Positions 1 through 9,960 of a stretch of DNA of 64,000 nucleotides are shown in pieces. The stretch is from Polytrichum commune. Its lineage: Eukaryota > Streptophyta > Polytrichopsida > Polytrichales > Polytrichaceae. The number at the start of each line of letters is the position of its first letter. Within the stretch, counting starts at the first letter, position 1. A model generated the notes under the pieces. The model did not search any database. It was not told where the DNA came from and saw only the letters and a program-made list of their open reading frames with translations. Position numbers and translations under genes: made by a program. The stretch is taken from NCBI GenBank assembly GCA_950295325.1, contig OX485809.1, positions 17,794,001-17,858,000 of the forward strand, read 5' to 3'.

Positions 1-1772
1 ATGAGCCTCCCGGGAAACGGAGACTCCCACAGAGAAGCGATGGTTTTCTGCCGGAGCCCACAATCAACTTCTGGCGTGGGCGTGGATGAAAACTGTCGCC
101 CGTACGACAAACTCTGTCCAAGCGCTCCCCGTCGCAGTCGACGGGGGCGTCCTCCCCGGAAGCGGGACGCGTAGGGTTTGCGGTGAGCTCCCCGAGTTTG
201 TTGCGCGCGGGAGCTCTGCCGGAAGCATCGCAAACATCTGCTGCGGAAATCTGTGCTGCGGGCCGGGCGTCTGGCTTCTACGCTTCTGGCCGTTTCCTGC
301 GGTGGAGGCCCAGCGTGGACGTGAAGCAAGGGAGCGTGCTGCAGTTTGAGCGTGAGTACGGGCGACTCGATGGGGGTTAGAGCGTGCTGGGTCGTCGTCT
401 CGCGAAATCCGCAATGCGAACCATTGTGGTAAGTGGGTTGTGGCTGCTCTATTGGTACTTCGTGGCTGGGGTCCAGTTTTGTTTGCACGTGCAGTGCCCT
501 GCCAACCTCCCGCGCCACTCGTGTTCATGCCGCCCCTGGCGCTTGGTGCGAGCGTCGCCATGGCGCTCTGTCGCACACCCTGCCTGTGCGGCACTCCACG
601 CAGTGCTGCGGCGGCGTTCATGCCACAACTCTGCGGCCACAGGGCACATTGCTTTCGGGTTTTTAGGAAAAATGTGGCTCCATGGTATGTGACCTTGCAT
701 TGCGTGTGTTGCCGAAAAAACACTCCCGCCCTGTAGGACGCGCGTGCACACCCCGGTCTCGCCATCAAGCGGGCCTTGCGTTTCCGCCTCTTCCATATTG
801 CCTTCATGCACCTGTCCAGTGCATACCGCCCCATCTTTGCCGTTTGTTGCGTACCCTGCAGTTAGTGCCCTCGTGATCGATTCGGTTTTCTCGCCTCTCG
901 ATTTCTGTCGACCTCCTGGATGGTTTTCCAGAGTCGTCTTCCGAGGTCCTCGCTGGGGTACCCTCTGCCGTCCTCACTCATTGCTGTGTGCATGGAACTC
1001 CACGCTTGCAGGTGTTTTTTGCGACGGATTGGGGCTCTTCGACGCGGAGACGGATTGCACCGTCCATCCCGGCATCTACCAGGTCTCCTTCGCATCTTGT
1101 TGTTGGTTTTTTGACATTCCCGTTTCTTTGAAATTCTGGGTGCCTACTCGCGTTGCCACTCGCTTGGCAATGCACATGTGCCGCATTCTGTATGCCTGTT
1201 TCACGGATGCACACTTTCCCAACAGTGCAGCATGCGGGCTACACCTGCTCTCCCGCATTTCGGTGCCTGCCTCGCCCTTCGCAGGGGATTCTGGGCATGA
1301 TCAAATTCGCAGAGCATTCGCTTTCATTGTTATTTTCCAATCTCCGAATCTATGTGCTGGATTTATGTTTATTGTTGGCTTGCTTGTCGCCGCACGCCGA
1401 TGTTTTCTGCTGCAGTCCCTTTCGAATGCAAGAACAACAGAAATTCAAGCTCTTGTCTGCTGTGTGCTCTGGCAGGGAGCAGGGTGGGTGCTAGTTGGTA
1501 ACCTGTGGCCCATGAAACATGGAGTTTGGCTGCGGTTCAATCAACGCCTGGGCTGCGACTTGGATTCAAGGCTCCCACGCAGTTTCCGGGCTATGGTTGT
1601 GGTGTTCGGGACTCGCTGTATCCATCTGTGCGTGGATGCTGATCGTGCCGTCTGTGGGTTAGGGGCATTGTGGTGTTGCGGCAGTTATTTTTTTGTGTGT
1701 TCCTTTCTGGACTGCCACTGCATTTCTCACTGTGGGTGCACCGTCTGTGATGTGAAGGCCGGTCCATAAACG
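1..1772. other. GC-rich non-coding part of the Harbinger element
   Basis: I recognise no gene here. Open frames exist on both strands, the longest at 744-1769 on the plus strand, but they are Cys/Phe/Arg-rich, overlap each other in several frames, and resemble no family I know, as expected for stop-poor GC-rich DNA. The 744-1769 frame stops at 1767-1769, one codon before the ATG of the Myb/SANT-like gene and in the same frame, so this stretch may be leader or intron sequence of that gene. Confidence 0.4.
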
Positions 1773-2936
1773 ATGGACGACATCGCTGATTTGGGGGGAG
1801 ACTTCCTCTACCCTTCGACTCAAGTGCCGGTCCAAGCAGATGCCGAGTCCGTTCCAGGGCTTCTTAACAGCCAGCCCCTGTTGCGCCCAGCTGCAGTGGC
1901 CGCACGAGGACGTCAAAGGACCACAACATCTGGCACACGGTCTTTGTCAGGACCTTCACCATCGCAAACTGCGATTCCACACAAAGTCCGAGGTCCTAAC
2001 TGGATAGAGGCAGAGATGTTAGTTCTCATAGGGCAGAAACGTATTGAGTGGGATGGCAGGCACAATTGCAGCCAACCCTCTTTAGCGAAGTTTGTATATG
2101 GCACAACAGCGTGGAAATTGGTGCTAGCGGGTTGCATGTCTATGGTAGGCTTCCGGGAGAGGGATGCAGACCAACTCACCAACAAGTGGGATGGTCTCAT
2201 CAAGGACTACAAGAAACTGAAAGATTACATAGAGGGTACTGGTTCGGGGAATTGGTGGGGTATGAGTAGAGAGGAGAAGAGAGATTTATGTAAAACTCGG
2301 AAATTGCCTTTGGAGTTTAGTGAATGCATGTACACCGAAATGGAGAACTTTGTGGGGAAGCGTCAAATTTTTGGACGTGCGACAGATGTGGTGGACTCGG
2401 ACCGCATTGCATCGCCACCAGCCAAGCAATTTGGCCGCTCTCCACCGTCCCCACGTCCAGCTGCCTTCGTGGGAGTGGGCAGCCCAGCCACTAGCTCCAC
2501 GACTGCACCCAGCCCCACCGCCTGCGGTACACCGGGAGACGACATGCCAGGATCCACTGGTCGTAAGCGTAAGGCGGTGGGCGCCGACAACCTTGTGGAT
2601 TTCGTGAAGGACTTCAACTACGAGTACCTAGCCAGGGTAGAGGCGCAAGAGAAGGAGAGACGTTCGTGGAGGTCAGAAGTGATGGCATTGGACACGGCGC
2701 ATGAGGTAAGAATTGCTAACAAAAAGGTTGAAGCTTTCCACATGGACAACAAACTTAATGAGCTCGAAGTGGAGAGGACAAGAAATTTGGGAAACATGAC
2801 AAGTGCATTGCTAATGTTGGCACAGTCCATGGACACTCTTACAAGGTTCTCAGCGAACCCCTTAACTCAATTTCCTTTGTTTATCATGCATGGTTCGCTC
2901 TGCGCGGATGCCCGCCTATGTATTCAGAGTTCTTGA
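1773..2936 (+). CDS. Myb/SANT-like (trihelix-type) DNA-binding protein of Harbinger element
   Basis: 387-residue protein. A Myb/SANT-like helical domain lies at about residues 72-195, with the spaced tryptophans W77, W114 and W139 typical of plant Myb/SANT-like and trihelix folds, and the segment DQLTNKWDGLIKDYKKLK at about 133-150. A Ser/Pro/Thr-rich linker follows, then a basic GRKRK patch near residue 264 that could be a nuclear localisation signal, and a charged, probably coiled C-terminal region. In characterised PIF/Harbinger elements such a protein binds the element ends and helps bring the transposase into the nucleus; that role here is inferred. The ATG at 1773 follows an in-frame stop at 1767-1769. 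The last 53 bp overlap the 3' end of the opposite-strand transposase gene. An upstream exon is possible. Confidence 0.8.
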   Translation: MDDIADLGGDFLYPSTQVPVQADAESVPGLLNSQPLLRPAAVAARGRQRTTTSGTRSLSGPSPSQTAIPHKVRGPNWIEAEMLVLIGQKRIEWDGRHNCSQPSLAKFVYGTTAWKLVLAGCMSMVGFRERDADQLTNKWDGLIKDYKKLKDYIEGTGSGNWWGMSREEKRDLCKTRKLPLEFSECMYTEMENFVGKRQIFGRATDVVDSDRIASPPAKQFGRSPPSPRPAAFVGVGSPATSSTTAPSPTACGTPGDDMPGSTGRKRKAVGADNLVDFVKDFNYEYLARVEAQEKERRSWRSEVMALDTAHEVRIANKKVEAFHMDNKLNELEVERTRNLGNMTSALLMLAQSMDTLTRFSANPLTQFPLFIMHGSLCADARLCIQSS

Positions 2937-4740
2937 TGCGTACTAGATAGTCCAATAGGTCATCTCTTGCCATCTTCCCTTCCAACAGTGCTCTTTCCTC
3001 GCTCACCAAGCCCATTGGCCGGGGGGGTCGAAAGAGTTCAGCCTCCTCCTTGTGTGAGTAGTCATCCACATCCATTGGGGGGAGGCTGCACTCCGCTAGT
3101 ATTTGGTCAAGTGTGCGGTCTTTGCTTGCTAGAAGGATGTTGTGCAACACACAACATGTGTGAACCACTGTAGGCAAGAACTCGAGTTTCAATGAGGACT
3201 TCCCTCCAATTTCTTTAAACCTAGCTTTTAGTATACCAAAAGCTCGCTCCACACTCATACGGGTTGATGAGTGCTTGCGGTTGAACCAATTCTCCTCGTT
3301 TGTGATGGGCATTCCCATAGGCCCCATCTTGTACGGTGTTATGCACCAGCTAAGAAGGGGGTACCCACGATCAGCCACTATGTATGGCGGGAAGGGTAGA
3401 GCCGCAGGCCAAGTCATGGGATCGTCGTGAAAACCTCCCATGACACCAAGGTCAACCTTCCGGTATAGCTCAGTGGACTTGAAATGCGCGCTATCATGCA
3501 GTGACCCCGGGGGCCCCGTGTTCACGGACGTGAAATAGCACTTGCTATCCACGACCCCCTGTAGCAAAATTGAGAATGACTTGTTCCGGTTTCTGTGGTC
3601 AGCCGCCACGATGCTGTTGGGGGGGGGGGCTGCAATGTACACGTGCGTGCCATCAATAGCACCGATGCAGTTCGGCATCCACTGTTTGGCCTGGAAGGCG
3701 GACGTCACTCTCGCCAACCTTCGTCCAACAGGCCACGCAATGAGGTGGCCAAAGTGCAGGCTTATTGCCGAGCAAACTTGCCGCAGGATTCCGTGGACAG
3801 TAGATTTTCCTAGTGCGGCTTTGTCGGCGACTAGAGGTATGGACACCCCGTGCAAGAGTTTGTATAATGTCACGACCAACTTCTTTTCCACACCAATAGG
3901 TTGGCGCCAGTGTGTGGCTTGTCCTTGAATGAAAGGGCGCAATACACGGACCAACCTGTCGAATGTCACCCTCCGCATCCGTAGAATGTCGTAAAACATA
4001 TCCGGAGTGTAGATGTTGAACAAGTATTCGTCGAACCAACAAGTTGAACGGGGCTTCACGTACCACTTTGAATTGTGGACTTGCATGTGCCACGCCATAA
4101 TGTCATGTAGTTGTTTTTCATGAGGGTGGGGCAATCTGTCTGTGTCGGCTTCGTGTTCATGAAGAGCAATGTGTCCGGAGCTTTCATCGACAACATCGCC
4201 ATCCCTCCGCTTAGATTTTTTCCTCCTTGAATGATGTTGATCGCTTCCCTCCAATGACTCGTTCTGAATGTTCAACATAAGAACTGCCATGTCAATGATT
4301 GACATAATTATGGGCAGCATGGCGGCAACTCTTACAGCAATGCTTGATTGTTCTGGGCCTGGGAGTTGCAGGGGAATGCTTGTGACTGGAAGCTCACGCG
4401 ATGCAGCAACTGGGAATGCATTCACAGCTGGGGGCGGGGGAGGAGACCACTCAGGGCCTGTGCCGGCCTCTGGGGTGAGGGGGAACACATCGAGGGGCTG
4501 TGCAGGCCGAACCACGCGTGCAGAGGGAGGAGCATCCAGGTCCGAGGAGGCAGGAGAACGCTCTTCAAGTTCGGAGCCGGGCTGAGGTGCCGAAGTCTCC
4601 CTCGCCTGTGGAGCCTTCAAGGACAAATTCCAGTAGCCATAAGCAACTGTTAGTGTGTTTCGCAGCGAGGCTCCTAGGACAATGCACTCGCTAGGAGTGG
4701 AGGGCAGTAGGTGCCATTTTGATTGCAAGTATATGTGCAT
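2884..4740 (-). CDS. Harbinger (HARBI1-like) DDE transposase
   Basis: 618-residue open frame. The catalytic DDE superfamily endonuclease domain spans about residues 355-540, with the three acidic residues D363 (in GAIDGTHV), D457 (in VADRGYPL) and E498 (in SVERAFGILKARF). Upstream, about residues 240-345 form the helical region with GKSTVHGILRQVC, a likely DNA-binding segment. A lysine/arginine cluster (RRKKSKRR) lies near 172. The first ~140 residues are Pro/Ser/Glu-rich and may not belong to the protein; an acceptor-like ACTAACAG near 4640 (minus strand) suggests the true start could be in another exon. The protein would cut and join element ends at TWA targets. A run of 11 G at 3619-3629 (Pro codons on the coding strand) is a slippage-prone site, yet the frame is intact. 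No catalytic residue is missing. Confidence 0.92.
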   Translation of the reverse strand: MHIYLQSKWHLLPSTPSECIVLGASLRNTLTVAYGYWNLSLKAPQARETSAPQPGSELEERSPASSDLDAPPSARVVRPAQPLDVFPLTPEAGTGPEWSPPPPPAVNAFPVAASRELPVTSIPLQLPGPEQSSIAVRVAAMLPIIMSIIDMAVLMLNIQNESLEGSDQHHSRRKKSKRRDGDVVDESSGHIALHEHEADTDRLPHPHEKQLHDIMAWHMQVHNSKWYVKPRSTCWFDEYLFNIYTPDMFYDILRMRRVTFDRLVRVLRPFIQGQATHWRQPIGVEKKLVVTLYKLLHGVSIPLVADKAALGKSTVHGILRQVCSAISLHFGHLIAWPVGRRLARVTSAFQAKQWMPNCIGAIDGTHVYIAAPPPNSIVAADHRNRNKSFSILLQGVVDSKCYFTSVNTGPPGSLHDSAHFKSTELYRKVDLGVMGGFHDDPMTWPAALPFPPYIVADRGYPLLSWCITPYKMGPMGMPITNEENWFNRKHSSTRMSVERAFGILKARFKEIGGKSSLKLEFLPTVVHTCCVLHNILLASKDRTLDQILAECSLPPMDVDDYSHKEEAELFRPPRPMGLVSEERALLEGKMARDDLLDYLVRIKNSEYIGGHPRRANHA

Positions 4741-7130
4741 ACGAATAGAATATCAGCACTGTGTGCGCAGCCACATGACGTTCCCGCATGTGCGGAAGAC
4801 TGACTGGTTTACAGAGAAGGCAAAAAATAAAAATCCAATTTTTTTCGCCAACGTTGTGTGTGTCTATGTGAAACTGCATTTGCTTCTTGGTTTTGTTGGA
4901 ATGGCTGGAGCACAGACACGAATGACAGAGTGCCCACATGTGCTGGCGGGCAAGGCACACGGCGCACTCAATGAATGTGATGTGCGGTATGCTTGTTTGC
5001 AGTCATAATGTGTGCAGACAGTAAGGATTTAACGGCAGCTTGAAAGCAACTGAATTCATAAACAGATGCAAAGAAACCAACAACGAAGGCCAGCCAGCGT
5101 GCATGAGCGTCAATTTAGTAGCAGAGCAGGGAAGGCAGGGTACAGAGCAAATTTCACCGTTTCTTGTGTGCACACACAAGCTGCATACGAGGGCCGGTAC
5201 CGAGACAAATCAAAACGGAGGAACAGAGACGGGAAAACGTGAAAGCAACATGTCTGCATGGAAGGAAAAGTCTGTCGTTCACACACACAGAATTGCACAA
5301 TGGCCGCAGCCATGCACCCAAGTGGGTGGGAGTGGTGGCCAGCGCAGCAACGACAAACAAAAAAAATCCCAATACCAGGTGGGGGCTTACAACGAGGACG
5401 TCTGCATGGAGGCAGGCGTATGGCAGGGGGAGGGCACGCCAAGCGATCGCAAAGGGGACATCCCATTACACACAGAATATCCTACTTGGGAGTTGCAGAC
5501 AGACGGGCAGGCATGGAGGTTGGCAAGGAAGACACATTCCCGGGAGAGCAGGGAGGAAAAACATTCGCGAAGACAAATTGAATGCGGACGACCACACGGG
5601 GAGTGTGCACGGAAGGGCGAGGAATCAAAGAAAGGCAAGTTGGAAGTGAACTCAATTTTGCATTCACTGTGATGGGGCGCAGCCCACAAAGGGAACAGGC
5701 AGATTGCGTTGCACAATGGCAGCAAGAGCATCTGCGGGCTCGACCAAGAAGAATGAACAACTACACCTACATGCACCTGTGGCTGCATGGCCTGAAATGC
5801 GGTGTCAACCGCAGCTAGCGTAGTCCTAATGGCCTCAAAGGGGTCCGAAGCTGTCGCAGACCGCCCGAGGGGAAGCATTTGATGGAGCCCAGCATCATCG
5901 TCGCGGCACATTTCAAGCATAGAGCGGCCAAGGTTGTGGGAGCGCAAGTCGGCCTCCGAGTCGAACCGAAGCATGAGCTGCCATAAATCCGAGCAGTCCT
6001 CCTGCAACTCCCACCTGCAGTACATTTCAACCAGGGGGAGGAGTTGCACGCAAGCGGCACGCAGAGCATGATGGGAAGGAATGCGAGCCGAATCAAAGCG
6101 GCGCCAGAGAAGCTGGCCTGCAAAAACACGCAGAGGGGGAGGGCTCAAGAAACGGGCAAGAACATCCAAGCTCAGGGCACAACAACGACAGCAATGTGAA
6201 AGGCGTTAGTTTTTTACATGGTGCGAAGCGAAAAAACGTACCCAGCTTTGAGTTGCGGAATTCGGACTCATGTGCCTCCGAATGGGAATAATAAGCATAA
6301 CAGAATAGCTTATATCCCCGCCAGTAATCCTCCACTCTGCACAAAAATTTCCAACATGAAGAAAACCACATGCATGCTCGCATTTACAGGCTCAATCGCC
6401 CCAAATACGCCCACAACAAACCCGCAGGAGAAACCAAAAAAAAAAAAAAAAAAGGCCCAACACATGGCACATAGCATGTGCATCGCAGACGTCGCTACGA
6501 CCAGAGAATTGCACATTGTTTGTGGCAGCCTGGGTCGGGAAGCGGTCGAAAACAAACAAGCGAGGCACATGTGCGCCGTGGGCGCAGCGGCAACACGCTG
6601 GCATGTGCTGTGCATGCTCGGGAGCTGGCAAAACCCTGCGATATCTCTCTACGGCACAGCAGAACGTCCGCAAGACTGCGGCACGCGCGCTGGGGCACCC
6701 CAGACAGGGAGCCACGACCGCCTTCGAGCAACAAATGAAAGGCTTTGCCAAGGATGCTGCAGGCATTCCCTGTACATGGCAGGATTCACACAAACACAGG
6801 CCACCCTAAAACCACCGACCAATTCTGTTGCACACGAACAACCACGAACGAAAAACAAAGTGGAACGCACCCAAAGTCCAGCGCTCGCAGCTCGGCGTCG
6901 ATCACGCTACCACCCGCCATCTGAAACACCTGTTCCTCCGCTACCATCCGCTGACGTTCGGGCCTGCGAGGAGCGTTGCAAGCTTGCCACCCGACGGAAT
7001 GCGCACTGCCGCACTGCTCTGGCAACGTGGGGACGAACAAAAAATTGTGGATGAGGTTCGACGCTCCCGGCTACAGAGCCACCTTGTGTGGCCTCCGGCC
7101 TGTCGCCCGCACGCAGGCACACGTAGCCTG
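4741..7130. other. Harbinger interior, largely non-coding
   Basis: Apart from the doubtful minus-strand frame at 5387-6169, nothing is recognised here. The plus-strand open frames at 5040-5672 and 6218-7054 are rich in Arg, His, Gln and Thr and run through a poly-A tract of about 18 A at 6436-6453, which argues against coding. Confidence 0.4.
5387..6169 (-). CDS. Unrecognised open frame inside the Harbinger element
   Basis: 260 codons on the minus strand, between the transposase start and the right end of the element. I do not recognise it. Roughly residues 18-135 look more protein-like than the neighbouring frames: charged, Leu-rich, few Cys runs, for example CSDLWQLMLRFDSEADLR. The C-terminal third is Cys/Pro/Ser-rich and probably not coding. 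A pyrimidine-rich stretch ending TTTTTGCAG at about 6119-6127 (minus strand) could be a splice acceptor, so the coding part may start near 6118 as an internal exon. It could be a third element gene, a captured host exon, or chance. Confidence 0.2.
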   Translation of the reverse strand: MDVLARFLSPPPLRVFAGQLLWRRFDSARIPSHHALRAACVQLLPLVEMYCRWELQEDCSDLWQLMLRFDSEADLRSHNLGRSMLEMCRDDDAGLHQMLPLGRSATASDPFEAIRTTLAAVDTAFQAMQPQVHVGVVVHSSWSSPQMLLLPLCNAICLFPLWAAPHHSECKIEFTSNLPFFDSSPFRAHSPCGRPHSICLRECFSSLLSRECVFLANLHACPSVCNSQVGYSVCNGMSPLRSLGVPSPCHTPASMQTSSL

Positions 7131-7212
7131 TCCTACCCGGCAGGGAGGGTCCGGGTAGGCCCTCATCCGTCCCGGTCCCGGTCCAGCACCCCCTGGTGCG
7201 GCCGGGCCCTAA
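7131..7212. repeat. Right terminus and TAA flank of the Harbinger element
   Basis: The last ~80 bases are very GC-rich, with repeated CCCGGT and GGGTAGG-type blocks and a small hairpin at 7187-7200 (GCACC...GGTGC). They end GGGCCC at 7209, followed by TAA at 7210-7212. On the minus strand the terminus starts GGGCCCGGCCGCACC. G/C-rich starts and TAA duplications are usual for PIF/Harbinger ends. The partner terminus is outside the window. Confidence 0.55.
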
Positions 7213-9491
7213 GCTAAGATAATATAACATAACATGAATTAATAGGAGTTAGAAGTAGTTAGCAAGATTACCACTAGGGGTTACACGTAGTTAACTAAAT
7301 TGTGACTAGTCCATTCTTACCCACTCGGCTTCATAATGGCCTAGTTGCATTCACCTTTGAGGCTTCATAATAGTCTAGTTCCGTACATAGTTCATAATAG
7401 TCTAGTTACGTGCCCATCAAGAGACCTAGATCTAGGAGCGTCAAAGAGGTTTTTTGAAGCCCATGTGTACTTTTGATTTTTTTGGTAATAAAGTAGTCAT
7501 CGCCTTTGGAGATGTGATATGGGATTTTATGTGCACTTCTTTTTGGTGCCCTACGTTGTGAACCCCCCCCCCCCATTAATGAAAACTCCCACCCAATCAA
7601 TATTTAGTTTAAAATAAAGTTATTATATTTTCAGCTTTCTGCAATCTCCATTTTACATATTTCCTATGACATAGCCTTCTATCACACATATGAATTGAAT
7701 CTCTAGTTCTAAGTGGCTACTATTCACATTGTTTTTCATTCTAAAGCAAAAGTGCAAGAGAGTTGACTCTATAACCACCCAAACTTTATCGACATCCATT
7801 ATTAGCAACAAACGTTGTGATACTCACTTGTAAGTGAATGGGTTGAGTTCTTTTCACTATCAATGTTTCATACTTATAATGTGAATAGGTTGAACACAAT
7901 TTGGAGATGTTTCCCTTAAAACCATTTTGGGTAGTTTGCATAAAGACGATTCGAATTACAACATTTCATCTCTAAGTTTATAGTTAAGATTAATTGATGC
8001 TAAATTAGATTAGTTATTAGAATTCTTAGATTAAGGAATGGTAGTTATTCAATTCAAATTGTTACGAGCAAGAATCTAGAGAGATTTACTATATTTTGTT
8101 CTCACGTAGGTCACTCTATATGATTTTTGTGCATCATGTGCAACTTAGAGCTATTTGTGTGAGGGCTATTTACCTCCACGGCATGATTTAAAAGTTCCGT
8201 ATAGTTATGGAATTTTTTAAAATGGCATGTTTCATTCCACTCTATCATTAGTTATATTGCCAATGATATTGCATTTTTTGGTAGTCTATATTCCTTATAA
8301 TAATAAAATAATACTTCAAAAGTATACACATTGGAAAGGTGCCACAAAAAAATGACAACAAACAGGCATGATCCCTACATACCATTGCAAAAGCATACAA
8401 GTGTAGCACTTTAGTTCCAAAGAGGCAAATCATTCCAAGAGCATAACATGAATGGAAAATGCACAAGAAAATTAAGCATAATTCTAAAACTACTTATAAG
8501 TCTACAAATTTTGGGTTTAATATTACATTACCCTCATACGTCACAAAAGAGGGCAACACAACGAGAATGAACATGTCATGGTGACCTTGCTATATCAATG
8601 ACCTATTTCAACTCCAAAAATTATTCTAGATCTTGCGCTTTTAAATACCACAGTGAAAAACAAGAGATATATTGCAACATAGGGATACACGGAGGTTGGG
8701 GTTGATACCTTGAATACATGACTTAACTCCCGGGACACTTGATCAACTTCAAAGTTTTGAGCAAGGCTCGCATTACAAGAAAACCTAAAGGAACTATTGT
8801 AGTTTGAGACCACTTCACACATGAGACTAAGGGCATTGCACTTCAAGCACTCTCGTTGATGGAATAGGTGGAGTAGGTCCAAGTTCACTTCACAATGCGC
8901 TTGAGGGACCAATGGAGTAAGTGAATGCAAGATGGATTTAAAGTCTACATGGGTGTAATGTCCTACATGGTATGTCTTGATATGCTAATGATGTACTACT
9001 AGCAACCAACTTGTTGCACATGCATCAACAACAAACAACCCGTTGCATATGTGATTCATAGATGAAAATATATATATTTGGATCAATTTATAGATTGAAA
9101 TGTGATCATATTTTATGACATCTCTACCCCCTCCCAACTTGACAACTACCTATGAAATACAAGGTAAGTCAAAGGACTTAAGAGTTGTACATTGAAAATG
9201 TGTATTAAACTCGATTTTTGCCATTGTAGAGTAAATTCATGTTGCTACAATTATGACCCTTGACTTGACATTCTATTTGACACTCATGGACTTCAATCCT
9301 CACATGTGATTGCATAGGAGATACGCACCTATGTGCCAAATTAGGTTTCTATAATATTGCAACAAAGGAGCTACTTATCTATCAGTAAAGTTTCACCACT
9401 ATGATACACAACGTAATGTTGAAAGAAGCTTGCATGCAAAATCTTTGTGTGGCATGGTTCAATGTCCTTTACCATAATCCATATCTAGGTT
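7213..9491. other. AT-rich intergenic DNA
   Basis: No gene is supported. Visible structure: three copies of a 17-base motif, TTCATAATAGTCTAGTT and variants, at 7330-7346, 7364-7380 and 7391-7407, and a run of 12 C at 7563-7574. All open frames are short and unrecognised. Confidence 0.5.
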
Positions 9492-9960
9492 GTGAATTAA
9501 CAAAGGTTTCGCCTCCTTAAGCTAAATTGACATCCATTATTACTCAAACGAACAAATGACGAATAATTTGCTAGTCACATCTAAGAAAATGGTATTTGAT
9601 GACCAAGATACAAATTGTAGGGATGTTACCGAGCCTGGAGATAAAAAACTTCCCACTCAACTTACAATGTAAGCATGTATGGTGCCTTAGTCATGTGAGC
9701 CGCTTTGATGCAATTTTATATTTGAGTCCTCCGTGAAATAAGGTTTAGCCTCATTACGCCAAACTTGACCTTTAGTAGTAGTCAAATGAACAAATGATGA
9801 ATAATATGCCAATCACATCGAGGGAAAAATATTGAATGGTCACTGCATAAAATGTAGGAAAGTTGCCTTTAAAACGAGAGATGGAAACCCTCCCTCCCAA
9901 CTTACAAAATAAGCATGTATGGTGCCTCGGTCATATGAGAAAATTAGATCTAATGAATTG
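9492..9960. repeat. Two-copy tandem duplication, ~237-bp unit
   Basis: The block from about 9492 is repeated, diverged, from about 9730. Matching landmarks are AAGGTTT at ~9503 and ~9740, and AAGCATGTATGGTGCC at ~9671 and ~9911, an offset of 237-240 bases. No coding potential is seen. Confidence 0.65.

Larger units (their letters stand above)
1..7209. mobile_element. PIF/Harbinger DNA transposon, left end outside window
   Basis: This GC-rich block carries the two genes that define autonomous plant PIF/Harbinger elements: a Myb/SANT-like protein (1773-2936, plus) and a DDE transposase (2884-4740, minus), arranged tail to tail. The proposed right end is GGGCCC at 7204-7209 followed by TAA (7210-7212), which fits the three-base TWA target preference of the superfamily. 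At the same point the sequence changes abruptly from GC-rich to AT-rich. The left terminus, and therefore the matching inverted repeat and left target duplication, are not in the window, so the right boundary is inferred from one side only. Both open frames are intact, so this could be a young or recently active copy. Confidence 0.8.

Noticed and set aside
64-834. Long minus-strand open frame in the GC-rich Harbinger region
   Set aside because: Overlaps several other open frames in both strands, is Arg/Ala/Thr/Cys-rich with no domain, and fits chance openness in GC-rich DNA.
744-1769. 341-codon plus-strand frame just before the Myb/SANT-like gene
   Set aside because: Unusually Cys- and Phe-rich, unlike any known protein, and ends one codon before the next ATG; more likely leader or intron sequence.
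6218-7054. 278-codon plus-strand frame
   Set aside because: Runs through an ~18-base poly-A tract coding for a Lys run, is low-complexity, and competes with other frames of similar length.
7330-7407. 17-bp repeats considered as a CRISPR-like array
   Set aside because: Only three imperfect copies with unequal spacing in a plant nuclear window; ordinary short tandem repeat.
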